From contig NZ_LT629733.1 of NCBI RefSeq assembly GCF_900104785.1, forward strand, positions 1,272,501 through 1,336,500: 64,000 nucleotides of DNA, in the 5' to 3' direction. Positions within the stretch are counted from its first letter, which is position 1. Every line of letters starts with the position of its first letter. Made by a program: the position numbers and the translations under genes. Positions 9,664-18,416 of the stretch are shown here, piece after piece. The notes under the pieces were generated by a model. That model saw only the letters and a list, made by a program, of their open reading frames with translations. It had not been told where the DNA came from and did not search any database. Origin of the DNA: Formosa sp. Hel1_31_208 (GTDB lineage: Bacteria > Bacteroidota > Bacteroidia > Flavobacteriales > Flavobacteriaceae).

Positions 9664-10137
9664 TTAGCTGTTGTTTGTTCTTAGAAGCTTCTTAATGACT
9701 GCGATTTGGCCTAAATGATAATGTGTATGCTCAATAATTCCATTGATATTACTAAAATAATTGCCGTATTTGGCATCTACAAAATCCTCCCAGATTTGAG
9801 ATTCAGGAATCGCTTCAATATGTTGTGCCAAGGTTTCAGCATTTTTATAAATAGTATCCAACATGTGCCGCCAATCCGCACCAGAAGATATGCTTGGATG
9901 GTTGTAACTAAACTTATCTCTTATTTCTAATGGTCTGTTTTGAAATACTTCTAAAACACCAGTCACATAATAACTTACATGGTAAGTAAGTGCCAGTATG
10001 GTATTTAAGTTTTGCACTTTAGTAGTGGCCTCCTGCCAAGTGACGTCAAACAAGAGGTCTTTTAAGTTGATGCTGGTCCAATTTCCTCCAAAATGGACAG
10101 CTCTAATATGTTTAGCTAAATGGGCAGATACACTCAT
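9664..10137 (-). CDS. DinB-like / DUF1572 protein
   Basis: About 157 residues from the ATG at 10137 (a TTG six codons upstream is possible). It is a four-helix-bundle DinB-superfamily protein: histidines in LTYHVSYY, DWRHMLD and IEHTHYHLGQIAVIKKLL are placed as in DinB/YfiT metal-binding proteins. The superfamily includes metal-dependent thiol transferases and damage-induced proteins; the function is not assignable here. It stands alone on the minus strand and diverges from the DUF2851 gene. Confidence 0.8.
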   Translation of the reverse strand: MSVSAHLAKHIRAVHFGGNWTSINLKDLLFDVTWQEATTKVQNLNTILALTYHVSYYVTGVLEVFQNRPLEIRDKFSYNHPSISSGADWRHMLDTIYKNAETLAQHIEAIPESQIWEDFVDAKYGNYFSNINGIIEHTHYHLGQIAVIKKLLRTNNS

Positions 10138-10218
10138 GGTAATATGTTTTTCCAATACCCAAAAATAATACTTTAATTTGCTTTAGAGCTTTATGTAGAA
10201 AATTTACTATATTTGTAT

Positions 10219-11490
10219 ATGATAGAAGATTTTCTACATTACATTTGGTTATATAAAAAGTTTGATGTTCTCCATATCACAACCACGCAGCAGGAACCAT
10301 TGGATATACTATCTGCAGGATATCACAATCTGAATAGCGGTCCAGATTTTTTCAATGGCCTGTTGCGTATTGGAGAACAGGTTTGGGCTGGAAATATCGA
10401 AATACATATCAGATCTAGTGACTGGTATCATCATAATCATGAAATGGATGCGGCTTATGATAATGTTATTTTACATGTTGTTTATGATCACGATACTGAT
10501 ATTTTTAGAAAAGATAATTCCGTGATTCCTACCTTAGAACTTAAAAACTATATTTGTAAAGATCTACTCGTTGCTTATTATCGATTATTTTCCAAACACG
10601 AGCAATGGATTAATTGTGACTATGGAATTGCTGAGGTTCCTGAATTTGCATTGAAACATTGGTTAGAGCGTTTATATTTTGAACGGTTAGAGCAGAAATC
10701 GAATACTATAGATGTATTCCTGATTACAACCAAACAAGATTGGGAGGCTGTGTTATTTCGGTTACTGGCGAAAAATTTCGGACTTAAAGTCAATAGTGAA
10801 GCATTCTTAAGTATGGCTCAATCTTTTGAGTTTTCTATAGTAAGAAAAGTGCAATCCGATTCCCAATTATTAGAAGCTTTACTTTTAGGTCAATCTGGAG
10901 TGTTGGAAAAAGAAAAGATAAATCCCTATTATAAAAAACTTCAAAAGGACTATAGATTCCTAAAGCAAAAATTTCAGTTAAATAATCAAGGTGTCGAAAC
11001 ATCCCGCTTTTTTAGGTTACGACCACCAAACTTCCCTACTATACGCTTATCACAGCTGGCTAATTTGTATTATAAAGAACCTAATTTGTTTTCAAAAGTC
11101 ATATTGATAGAGGAGCTTTCAGAGTTTTACGAGCTGTTTAAAGTATCTGCTTCAATGTTTTGGAAGACACATTATTCTTTTGATAAAGAATCAAAAGCGT
11201 CTCATAAATATTTGACAACTCCGTTTATTGACCTTTTATTAATAAATACGATTTTACCTTTAAAATTTTATTACGCCAAACAAAAAGGAGACGTCAATCA
11301 TGAAAATCTCATAAAAATTATTAGTGCAATCCATTCAGAAAAGAATAGTATCATAAAAGGATTTGATCGTTTAGGGGTTTATTCAGATTCTGCAATGCAT
11401 TCACAAGCTTTAATTCAACTCAAAACAAACTATTGTGATAAAAATAAGTGTTTAAAATGTGTGATAGGTAATACGCTTTTAAATAAATAA
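10219..11490 (+). CDS. DUF2851 family protein
   Basis: About 423 residues starting at MIEDFLHYIWLYKKFD (ATG at 10219; a TTG two codons upstream is less likely). Family hallmarks are GYHNLNSGPDFFNGLLRI..WAGNIEIHIRSSDWYHH and the C-terminal cysteine cluster CDKNKCLKC, which could bind a metal. DUF2851 proteins are common in Bacteroidota and have no proven function; the N-terminal part looks nuclease-like (GPDFxxxxxxI...GxxEIH), which is inference. It is followed 15 bases later by pspC and then a K+ channel gene. Confidence 0.88.
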   Translation: MIEDFLHYIWLYKKFDVLHITTTQQEPLDILSAGYHNLNSGPDFFNGLLRIGEQVWAGNIEIHIRSSDWYHHNHEMDAAYDNVILHVVYDHDTDIFRKDNSVIPTLELKNYICKDLLVAYYRLFSKHEQWINCDYGIAEVPEFALKHWLERLYFERLEQKSNTIDVFLITTKQDWEAVLFRLLAKNFGLKVNSEAFLSMAQSFEFSIVRKVQSDSQLLEALLLGQSGVLEKEKINPYYKKLQKDYRFLKQKFQLNNQGVETSRFFRLRPPNFPTIRLSQLANLYYKEPNLFSKVILIEELSEFYELFKVSASMFWKTHYSFDKESKASHKYLTTPFIDLLLINTILPLKFYYAKQKGDVNHENLIKIISAIHSEKNSIIKGFDRLGVYSDSAMHSQALIQLKTNYCDKNKCLKCVIGNTLLNK

Positions 11491-11505
11491 ATTTTAACTT
11501 GCAGT

Positions 11506-11733
11506 ATGAAATGGTTTTATGAAATTCTATTGTACTTTCAAAAACGCGGCTATTATGTCTGCCAGCGTGTAGCTGATCGTTTAGGCATACGAGCAAAAGT
11601 GGTACGTACATCTTTTATGTACCTTACTTTTGTGACTTTAGGGTTTGGCTTTGCCCTGTATTTATTCATGGCCTTTTGGATTCGAATTAAAGATATTATG
11701 TATACTAAACGCTCTTCTGTTTTTGATCTTTAA
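11506..11733 (+). CDS. PspC-domain small membrane protein
   Basis: 75 residues. The PspC domain covers most of it: YVCQRVADRLGIRAKVVRTSF, then a hydrophobic segment YLTFVTLGFGFALYLFMAFWI. PspC proteins belong to the phage-shock/envelope-stress response, but no pspA or pspF lies nearby, so the stress link is by family only. It sits in a run with DUF2851 (15 bases upstream) and the K+ channel (6 bases downstream), so it is probably co-transcribed with both. Confidence 0.85.
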   Translation: MKWFYEILLYFQKRGYYVCQRVADRLGIRAKVVRTSFMYLTFVTLGFGFALYLFMAFWIRIKDIMYTKRSSVFDL

Positions 11734-11739
11734 TCCATT

Positions 11740-12759
11740 ATGAATCCACTAATTAAATTATTTCGCGAAAAAATATATATAGCAGTCATATTGTTGATAG
11801 TGCTTTTAATGATAGGAGTCTTTGGTTTTCGATTTATGTCTGACTATTCTTGGGTCGATTCCTTGTACATGACTGTAATTACGGTAACTACAGTTGGTTT
11901 TGGAGAAGTACATCCTTTAGATGACAAATCAAAAATATTTACAATATTTTTAATTTTAACTAGTGTTGTAATCTTAGGATACGCTATTAAAGTAATTACT
12001 GAATACATTTTGAGCAAGAATGATTTTGAAGAATTAAAACAAAGAAAGATGCAAAAGAAAATAGACAGCCTAAAAAATCACATTATTATATGTGGTTATG
12101 GAAGAAATGGAAAGCAAGCTGCGCAGAAACTTTTAGCGTATAAGAAGCCCTTTGTGGTTATTGAAAAAAATAAAGAAACCATTGATAAATTTCAAAGTGA
12201 ATTAGTGCCATTTATTTTAGGTAATGCTAACGAAGATGAAATCCTGTATCAAGCTGGAATTGAAAGAGCCAGTACTTTAATCTCGGCCTTGCCTAATGAT
12301 GCTGATAATTTGTTCGTTGTCTTGTCTGCGCGACAAATCAATGCGAATATGAACATAATTAGCAGAGCTTCCCAGGAAACTTCATACAAAAAATTAAAAC
12401 TTGCTGGCGCTAACAATGTTATTTTACCAGATAGAATTGGAGGTGATCATATGGCGTCATTGGTGGTTGTGCCTGATTTAATTGAGTTCATTGATAACCT
12501 ATCAATTATTGGTAAAGGCAATGTTAATATTGAAGAAGTAGCTATTGAGAAACTATTTACAACTGAAAAAATTGAAACGCTTAGGCATTTAGATCTGAGA
12601 AAAAAAACAGGTTGTAATGTTATTGGATACAAAAATGAAATTGGTGAGTATATCGTTAATCCAGGTGCAGATATGCAATTAAAACCCAATTCGAAAATAA
12701 TTGTATTAGGACGCCCAGAGCAAATTGAGAAATTAAATTCACTTTACGACATCGTATAG
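11740..12759 (+). CDS. Potassium channel with RCK (TrkA-N/TrkA-C) domains
   Basis: 339 residues. Two membrane helices (about 12-30 and 65-85) flank a pore loop with the selectivity filter TVGFGE (TVTTVGFGEVHP), then a cytosolic TrkA-N NAD-binding domain (IIICGYGRNGKQAAQKLL, about residue 110) and a TrkA-C domain at the end (INPGADMQLKPNSKIIVLGRPEQ). This is the architecture of MthK/Kch-type ligand-gated K+ channels. It acts in the inner membrane. It lies 6 bases after the PspC gene. Confidence 0.93.
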   Translation: MNPLIKLFREKIYIAVILLIVLLMIGVFGFRFMSDYSWVDSLYMTVITVTTVGFGEVHPLDDKSKIFTIFLILTSVVILGYAIKVITEYILSKNDFEELKQRKMQKKIDSLKNHIIICGYGRNGKQAAQKLLAYKKPFVVIEKNKETIDKFQSELVPFILGNANEDEILYQAGIERASTLISALPNDADNLFVVLSARQINANMNIISRASQETSYKKLKLAGANNVILPDRIGGDHMASLVVVPDLIEFIDNLSIIGKGNVNIEEVAIEKLFTTEKIETLRHLDLRKKTGCNVIGYKNEIGEYIVNPGADMQLKPNSKIIVLGRPEQIEKLNSLYDIV

Positions 12760-12858
12760 CCTTAAGTTCATTTTAACAAGCTGTGCTTTAAAAAGTGATT
12801 TTTTTTTAGCATCTTGTGCGCTAATTAAAAAAAACTAACTAATATAAATAATTCACTT

Positions 12859-14454
12859 ATGAAGAAATATCTTCTTTCAATGTTTACGATTATTTTACCA
12901 TTAATCACCTTTGCTCAAGAGGCCACTGAAGTCGGTCTCGACGAAAAGATTGATAAGGCTTTTGGAGATGCAACAGGTTGGTTTGTCAACTTTATTTTTT
13001 ATCAAATAGATTTTGGTGGAGATGTGAAAGTATTCTGGGTATTGTTTCCGTTAATTATCGGAGCAACCTATTTTACATTTTACTTTAAGTTTATCACTTT
13101 TAGAGGCTTTTTTACCTCAATAAACATTGTTAGAGGAAAATATGATGAAATTGATCATCATGAATCCATGGTGATGGCTGGTGATTCTACTCCTGGAGGA
13201 GATGCTATTGAAACCATTGCTATAGAGGGACATGATGGAGAGGTATCACATTTTCAGGCATTAACAGCAGCTTTATCGGCGACTGTAGGTTTGGGAAATA
13301 TTGCAGGTGTTGCAATAGCCGTATCTATTGGTGGTGCAGGAGCTACCTTCTGGATGATTATTGCTGGTCTTCTTGGTATGGCTTCTAAATTTGTAGAATG
13401 CACCCTTGGTGTAAAATATAGAGATATCAATGAAGATGGAACCGTTTATGGAGGCCCGATGTATTACTTAACTAAAGGTTTAAAGTCAAAAGGTCTTGAA
13501 GGTCTAGGTAAAGTTCTAGCGGTGCTTTTTGCCATTTTTGTGATCGGTGGATCTTTTGGTGGTGGGAACATGTTCCAAGTTAATCAAGCCTTTCAATTAG
13601 TGGAAAATATTACTGGTGGAACAGAATCCTTTCTTCATGGTTATGGATTGGCCTTCGGTTTAGTCATGGCAATTCTAGTTGGTATTGTGATCATTGGAGG
13701 AATTAAATCTATCGCGAAAGTAACCGATAAAATCGTGCCCTTTATGGTCGTGATATATGTGACGGCCTCATTATTTGTGATTTTCGCCAACTATGATATG
13801 ATAGGTGATGCTTTCGCACAAATATTTAATGGAGCTTTTAGTCCTGAAGGTGTTGCAGGTGGAGCTGTTGGTGTATTAGTTCAAGGATTTAGACGTGCTG
13901 CTTTCTCAAATGAAGCTGGTATTGGTTCGGCATCGATAGCACATTCAGCTGTGAAAACAAAATATGCGGCAAGTGAAGGTATGGTAGCCTTATTAGAACC
14001 GTTCATTGATACAGTTTTAGTATGTACTATGACTGCTTTGGTATTGATTATAACAGGAAATGTTACTGCGGCTAATGCCTCTTTAAATGATGCAGAAGCG
14101 ATATTGTTAACCTCTGGTGCCTTTGAATCAGCGATCTCATGGTTCCCATACGTATTAACCGTTGCTGTAGTCTTGTTTGCATTTAGTTCTATGATATCTT
14201 GGTCTTATTATGGTTTCCAAGGATGGTCTTACCTATTTGGTCGTTCAAAGAAAATGGAATACACTTATAAGGTGATTTTCTGTTTGTTTGTCATCGTTGG
14301 TGCCGCTGCAAGTCTTGGTTCAGTCATCGGCTTTTCCGATGCTATGATTTTTGCTATGATGGTACCAAATATGATTGGTCTAGTGATTCTAGCACCAAAA
14401 GTAAAAGCAGAACTGAATAGGTATCTCAAAGCAATAAAGACGAAAAAAGAATAA
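12859..14454 (+). CDS. Alanine/glycine:cation symporter (AGCS family)
   Basis: 531 residues, with an N-terminal signal-like segment (YLLSMFTIILPLITFAQ) followed by about ten membrane helices. AGCS hallmarks are visible: LSATVGLGNIAGVAIAVSIGGAGATFWM, MASKFVECTLGVKYR, GFRRAAFSNEAGIGSASIAHSA and a late GLVILAPKV. It imports alanine or glycine with sodium across the inner membrane. A terminator-like hairpin (14475-14521) lies just downstream, inside the beginning of the next gene. The AGCS call is secure; the exact amino acid is not. Confidence 0.95.
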   Translation: MKKYLLSMFTIILPLITFAQEATEVGLDEKIDKAFGDATGWFVNFIFYQIDFGGDVKVFWVLFPLIIGATYFTFYFKFITFRGFFTSINIVRGKYDEIDHHESMVMAGDSTPGGDAIETIAIEGHDGEVSHFQALTAALSATVGLGNIAGVAIAVSIGGAGATFWMIIAGLLGMASKFVECTLGVKYRDINEDGTVYGGPMYYLTKGLKSKGLEGLGKVLAVLFAIFVIGGSFGGGNMFQVNQAFQLVENITGGTESFLHGYGLAFGLVMAILVGIVIIGGIKSIAKVTDKIVPFMVVIYVTASLFVIFANYDMIGDAFAQIFNGAFSPEGVAGGAVGVLVQGFRRAAFSNEAGIGSASIAHSAVKTKYAASEGMVALLEPFIDTVLVCTMTALVLIITGNVTAANASLNDAEAILLTSGAFESAISWFPYVLTVAVVLFAFSSMISWSYYGFQGWSYLFGRSKKMEYTYKVIFCLFVIVGAAASLGSVIGFSDAMIFAMMVPNMIGLVILAPKVKAELNRYLKAIKTKKE

Positions 14455-14462
14455 ATTTAGTT

Positions 14463-15338
14463 ATGATAAAATTTAAATCCCACTTTATGTTTACAAAACA
14501 ACAACGAGGTGGGATTTTTTTATTGATTGTCGTCATTATAGTTCTGCAAAGTGTGTATTATTTTGTAGACTTTTCTTCCGAAAATTATAATGTAAATCAA
14601 AAGGCATTGGCACAATTTGAAGCAGAGGTCGATTCTTTAAGCGTTCTGAAACGACTGGATAACCTGCCTAAAATATATCCTTTTAATCCAAATTATATAA
14701 CCGACTATAAAGGGTATACCTTAGGATTGTCAGCTTCGGAAATAGATAGGTTGCATGACTATAGAAAAACTAACAAGTGGGTGAATTCAGCCAAAGAATT
14801 TCAGAGTGTAACTCAAATATCTGATTCACTCTTAGAACAAATAGCACCTTATTTTAAGTTTCCTGAATGGGTAACTAATCCTAAGCCAAATTACAGGTCT
14901 CAATATGCAACGGAGTCAATACCTAAAAAATATGAGCAGAAAAATGATCTTAATACAGCTACAGCAACTCAATTACAGCGCGTTAACGGTATTGGTGAGA
15001 CGTTATCAGAACGTATTGTGAATTATCGAGCGCGTTCTGGCGGGTTTGCAGCAGATGTTCAATTACAGGAGGTTTACGGACTTTCGCCTGAGGTAATAAC
15101 ACGTGTGTTGGCCGAATTTACCGTCAAGTCAGGTAAAACTATCACTAAAATTAATATTAATTCGGCAACGATTGACCAGTTGGTGAGTATTAAATATATT
15201 GATTACGAGATTGCTCATAATATCATTGAACAACGCACACTTCGAGAAGGGTTTAAATCATTTGAGGAATTAACAAAAGTTAAAGATTTTCCCGTTAAAA
15301 AAAGTGAGATAATTGCGTTATATTTGACCTTCGAATAA
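14463..15338 (+). CDS. ComEA-type helix-hairpin-helix protein
   Basis: 291 residues. One N-terminal membrane helix (GGIFLLIVVIIVLQSVYYFV) is followed by three helix-hairpin-helix units: near residues 85-125, 155-200 (LNTATATQLQRVNGIGETLSERIVNYR) and 225-290 (ININSATIDQLVSIKYI). ComEA-like HhH domains bind DNA non-specifically; a membrane-tethered DNA-binding role is inferred, and there are no competence genes beside it. It starts 9 bases after the symporter stop, and its first codons contain a terminator-like hairpin. Confidence 0.85.
   Translation: MIKFKSHFMFTKQQRGGIFLLIVVIIVLQSVYYFVDFSSENYNVNQKALAQFEAEVDSLSVLKRLDNLPKIYPFNPNYITDYKGYTLGLSASEIDRLHDYRKTNKWVNSAKEFQSVTQISDSLLEQIAPYFKFPEWVTNPKPNYRSQYATESIPKKYEQKNDLNTATATQLQRVNGIGETLSERIVNYRARSGGFAADVQLQEVYGLSPEVITRVLAEFTVKSGKTITKININSATIDQLVSIKYIDYEIAHNIIEQRTLREGFKSFEELTKVKDFPVKKSEIIALYLTFE
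14475..14521 (+). terminator. Terminator-like hairpin inside the HhH gene start
   Basis: AAATCCCAC (14475-14483) pairs perfectly with GTGGGATTT (14509-14517), 25-base loop, followed by further T residues. It would terminate the symporter transcript, yet both arms are codons of the HhH protein. Confidence 0.5.
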
Positions 15339-15360
15339 AGAACAATAAAAAAAGAAGGTT

Positions 15361-16527
15361 ATGACGAGTATGTACTTCACCGAAGAACATGAATTATTCA
15401 GACAAAGTTTAAAAGATTTTTTGCAAAAAGAGGTCGTTCCGCATATTGATAAGTGGGAGGAAACAGGTCATATAGAACGTTTCATATGGGAGAAATTTGG
15501 AGAAATGGGATTCTTTGGATTAGCGTATCCAGAAGCTTATGGAGGTATGAATCTCGACTTGTTTTATACAGTCATCCTTCTTGAAGAACTTCAGAAAATT
15601 GATTCTGGCGGATTTGCAGCTGCAATATGGGCACATGCTTATTTAGCAATGACACATGTTAATAAAGAAGGTGATCATGATCTGAAAGAAAAATATCTAG
15701 CACCAAGTATCACAGGTGAGAAAATAGGTTGTCTTTGTATTACCGAACCTTTTGGGGGAAGTGATGTTGCAGGAATGCGAACTACAGCTGTAAAAAAAGG
15801 GGATAGCTATATAATTAACGGGTCAAAAACGTTTATTACCAATGGAGTGTTTAGCGATTATTTAGTTGTCGCAGCGAAAACAAATCCAGAACTTGGAAAC
15901 AAAGGGATTAGCATTTTTATCATGGATCGTGATATACCTGGTGTATCAGCGACCAAATTAGATAAATTAGGATGGCGCGCCTCTGATACTGGAGAAATAG
16001 CATTTGATAATGTGACTATTCCAGCCTCCAATTTAATGGGAGAGGAGAATCAAGGATTTCCATATATTATGCAACATTTTGCATTAGAACGATTAATTAT
16101 GGGAATTAATGCCCACGCAAGAGCAGAATACGCTTTAGACTATGCAAGAAATTACATGAGTGAAAGACAGGCTTTTGGAAAATCAATCAATAAATTTCAA
16201 GCCTTACGTCATACGTTTGCCGATTGCTACGCAGATATGCTCATGTGTAAAGAATTTAATTATGCCATCGCTAATCGTTTAGACAAAGGTGAGTATGTTG
16301 TTAAAGAAGCCACAATCTCTAAGCTGCGTTCTACTAAAATGGCTGATGAAGTGATTTATCAATGTTTACAATTTTTAGGAGGCTATGGTTACATGGAAGA
16401 ATATCCTATGGCAAGATTATTGCGTGATAGTAGATTGGGGCCAATAGGCGGAGGAACCTCTGAAATCTTGCGAGAGATTATCGCAAAAATGGTAATTGAT
16501 AACAAGGATTATAAACCGGCAACATAA
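15361..16527 (+). CDS. Acyl-CoA dehydrogenase
   Basis: 388 residues, the normal length for the FAD-dependent acyl-CoA dehydrogenase family, which introduces the trans-2 double bond in fatty or branched-chain acyl-CoA. Conserved blocks: CLCITEPFGGSDVAGMRTTA (FAD/substrate signature 1), SKTFITNGVFSDYLVVAAKT, and LQFLGGYGYMEEYPMARLLRDSRLGPIGGGTSEI (signature 2). The second signature includes the region of the catalytic glutamate in medium/long-chain enzymes. Substrate chain length cannot be stated. Cytosolic. It starts 22 bases after the HhH gene and no other beta-oxidation genes are adjacent. Confidence 0.93.
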   Translation: MTSMYFTEEHELFRQSLKDFLQKEVVPHIDKWEETGHIERFIWEKFGEMGFFGLAYPEAYGGMNLDLFYTVILLEELQKIDSGGFAAAIWAHAYLAMTHVNKEGDHDLKEKYLAPSITGEKIGCLCITEPFGGSDVAGMRTTAVKKGDSYIINGSKTFITNGVFSDYLVVAAKTNPELGNKGISIFIMDRDIPGVSATKLDKLGWRASDTGEIAFDNVTIPASNLMGEENQGFPYIMQHFALERLIMGINAHARAEYALDYARNYMSERQAFGKSINKFQALRHTFADCYADMLMCKEFNYAIANRLDKGEYVVKEATISKLRSTKMADEVIYQCLQFLGGYGYMEEYPMARLLRDSRLGPIGGGTSEILREIIAKMVIDNKDYKPAT

Positions 16528-16600
16528 TAAACTTCGGAAGACCAGCAAGCCAAACTGTTCCGAATTATTAATAAGAACATTTAGTATGGTGATACACAAC

Positions 16601-18013
16601 ATGAAGAAATCCCTTGCTTTAGCACTGCTGCTATCCACAATTATTGGATTTTCACAAACTGAAGTAAAAAATAAAATTGTTGATTTTGGAACATTAATTC
16701 CAATAGAAAGCGCAAGTATCTATGTCAAGAATACGACAATTGGTACGGTTAGTAATGCAGATGGACGCTTTTTACTTCAAGTCCCATCAGAGTTTTCAAA
16801 AGACACCTTAATCATTTCATCTATTGGTTATAAGACCTTTAAAATACCTGTAAGTGAATTTGATAACACATCAGAAGTTTATCTAGAAGAAGATGTGGCC
16901 TCGTTAGATGAAATTTTATTAATCGCAGAAACTCGTCCAAAAACAGGTAATGACATTGTGCTTAAAGCGATTGAAAAATTAAGCGTTAATTTACCAGATT
17001 CAGCCTATATACAAAAAGGGTTTTTAAGACATAAAGAGCGTAATAAAGTGGAGTTTAAATGGCTCATTGAAAGCGCTATTACCGTATATGATTCTGGTTA
17101 TACTACCAAAAGTTCAGAACATTTAAAAATTAATGTCGATGAAATGCGAAAGAGTTATGACTTGAGAGATGTGGATAGTATTTTTTCTTATGTGTCTTAT
17201 AATAACCAAAATTCAAGACGAAACCGATTGAAGCCAAAAGACGTAGATAGAACTAAACTGAAAACATCGCAATTGGTTAAAGCGATTAAATGGAATGATA
17301 ATCGCGTTAATGGCTTGCAAAATATTTTTCAAGGAAAATTGAATTTACTCCGAAATTCTAAGGATTCAAAAGCATTATTTGGGGATGATATTTTAGATAA
17401 ACATCATTTTGAATTAGACACAATACTAGTGGATAATGATCGAAAAATTTACAAGATTAAAATAACAGATAGTACCGATTTTGTTGGCCTCGGAACTAAA
17501 GGTATATTTAATGAAGGTTATGTTGCCAATGGCTGGTTGTACATCTATTATGATAATTATGCGATTAAAAAAATAGAGTATGAACTTGTGGCTGCTTCGG
17601 ATGCGCAAAAAGTACGGAGCAAACGATTATTTGATACACAGGTGAATCATAAACTGGTGATGACTTATATCGAGTATGAAGATAAAATGTATCCAAATTA
17701 CATCTATTACGAAACGCCTAAATTAGTTAATGTTGGATTTAAAGCAGATGAGAAGGTGAGTGATGAAGACAAAGCACGTTACAATAAGGAAGAACGTTAC
17801 TATTACACCATCCAAGAAATTTTATTTTCTGAAATCATTTTAGATAAAGAAGTGATAAAAACTGCGCTATTACAAGATTGGAATATGGATATCTTTTCTC
17901 AAAAACCGTATAACAAAGAGTTTTGGAAAAATTACAATGTACTTTTAGAAAGTGAGGAAGATGAAAAACTTATTGAAGATTTAAGTACACGAGCGTCCTT
18001 ATATAAGGACTAA
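16601..18013 (+). CDS. Exported protein with carboxypeptidase-regulatory-like domain
   Basis: 470 residues from the ATG at 16601, chosen because it starts a classic signal peptide (MKKSLALALLLSTIIGFSQ); the frame is open further upstream but without signal character. Residues about 25-105 form a CarboxypepD_reg-like beta-sandwich (VDFGTLIPIESASIYVKNT, GTVSNADGRFLLQVPS), as found at the N-terminus of TonB-dependent receptors. The rest is a long family-specific region with no plug or barrel visible. Probably periplasmic or outer-membrane associated. The function is unknown. Confidence 0.82.
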   Translation: MKKSLALALLLSTIIGFSQTEVKNKIVDFGTLIPIESASIYVKNTTIGTVSNADGRFLLQVPSEFSKDTLIISSIGYKTFKIPVSEFDNTSEVYLEEDVASLDEILLIAETRPKTGNDIVLKAIEKLSVNLPDSAYIQKGFLRHKERNKVEFKWLIESAITVYDSGYTTKSSEHLKINVDEMRKSYDLRDVDSIFSYVSYNNQNSRRNRLKPKDVDRTKLKTSQLVKAIKWNDNRVNGLQNIFQGKLNLLRNSKDSKALFGDDILDKHHFELDTILVDNDRKIYKIKITDSTDFVGLGTKGIFNEGYVANGWLYIYYDNYAIKKIEYELVAASDAQKVRSKRLFDTQVNHKLVMTYIEYEDKMYPNYIYYETPKLVNVGFKADEKVSDEDKARYNKEERYYYTIQEILFSEIILDKEVIKTALLQDWNMDIFSQKPYNKEFWKNYNVLLESEEDEKLIEDLSTRASLYKD

Positions 18014-18032
18014 ATAAAAACAAAATTTATTG

Positions 18033-18062
18033 TTGGAGATTTTAATTTAGTTTTTATATTTG
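18033..18062 (+). promoter_or_regulatory. Promoter of rpsU (TTG-N19-TATATTTG)
   Basis: TTG at 18033-18035, 19 bases, then TATATTTG at 18055-18062. Both elements fit the Bacteroidota consensus. Transcription would begin near 18067, leaving a leader of about 34 bases that contains the Shine-Dalgarno. Confidence 0.82.
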
Positions 18063-18085
18063 CAGCCTGAAAAATTCTAAAAGAG

Positions 18086-18091
18086 AGGAGG
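18086..18091 (+). promoter_or_regulatory. Strong Shine-Dalgarno of rpsU
   Basis: AGGAGG, within AGAGAGGAGG, lies 9 bases before the rpsU ATG. Other genes in the window lack such a site. In Flavobacterium johnsoniae the anti-Shine-Dalgarno of 16S rRNA is sequestered with the help of bS21, and rpsU keeps a strong Shine-Dalgarno so that bS21-lacking ribosomes can translate it. Confidence 0.85.
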
Positions 18092-18100
18092 TTAAGAACT

Positions 18101-18295
18101 ATGTTAATAATTCCAGTAAAAGAAGGAGAAAATATAGATAGAGCGCTAAAACGTTTCAAGCGAAAGTTTGTAAAGACAACGATTAAGAATCAGTTGCAAG
18201 AACGTAAACAGTATACAAAACCTTCAATTGCACGTAGAGCTCAAGTTCAAAAAGCACAATACGTTCAGGGTCTCCGAGATCAAGAAACTGTATAA
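18101..18295 (+). CDS. rpsU: 30S ribosomal protein bS21
   Basis: 64 residues, basic, of the S21 family (MLIIPVKEGENIDRALKRFKRKFVKT...). It binds near the 3' end of 16S rRNA on the small-subunit platform; in Bacteroidota it helps occlude the anti-Shine-Dalgarno. It has its own promoter, an exceptional Shine-Dalgarno and its own terminator, so it is a monocistronic, probably self-regulated unit. The xerC gene follows after the terminator. Confidence 0.96.
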   Translation: MLIIPVKEGENIDRALKRFKRKFVKTTIKNQLQERKQYTKPSIARRAQVQKAQYVQGLRDQETV

Positions 18296-18316
18296 AACGT
18301 TTTTTTATAAGATATA

Positions 18317-18347
18317 AATCCTGCTATTCTAGCAGGATTTTTTTTTT
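18317..18347 (+). terminator. Terminator after rpsU
   Basis: AATCCTGCTA (18317-18326), TTC loop, TAGCAGGATT (18330-18339), followed by a run of T to 18347. A perfect intrinsic terminator. Confidence 0.92.
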
Positions 18348-18416
18348 GAGCATTACCAAAAAAAATCAATAAAAGATTGTATTTTTAAATCGAGACTTGA
18401 TGACAATAAAATTCCT

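Noticed and set aside
10208..10215. TATATTTG as promoter of the DUF2851 gene
   Set aside because: It ends 3 bases before the ATG, so transcription would begin inside the gene; chance match is likelier.
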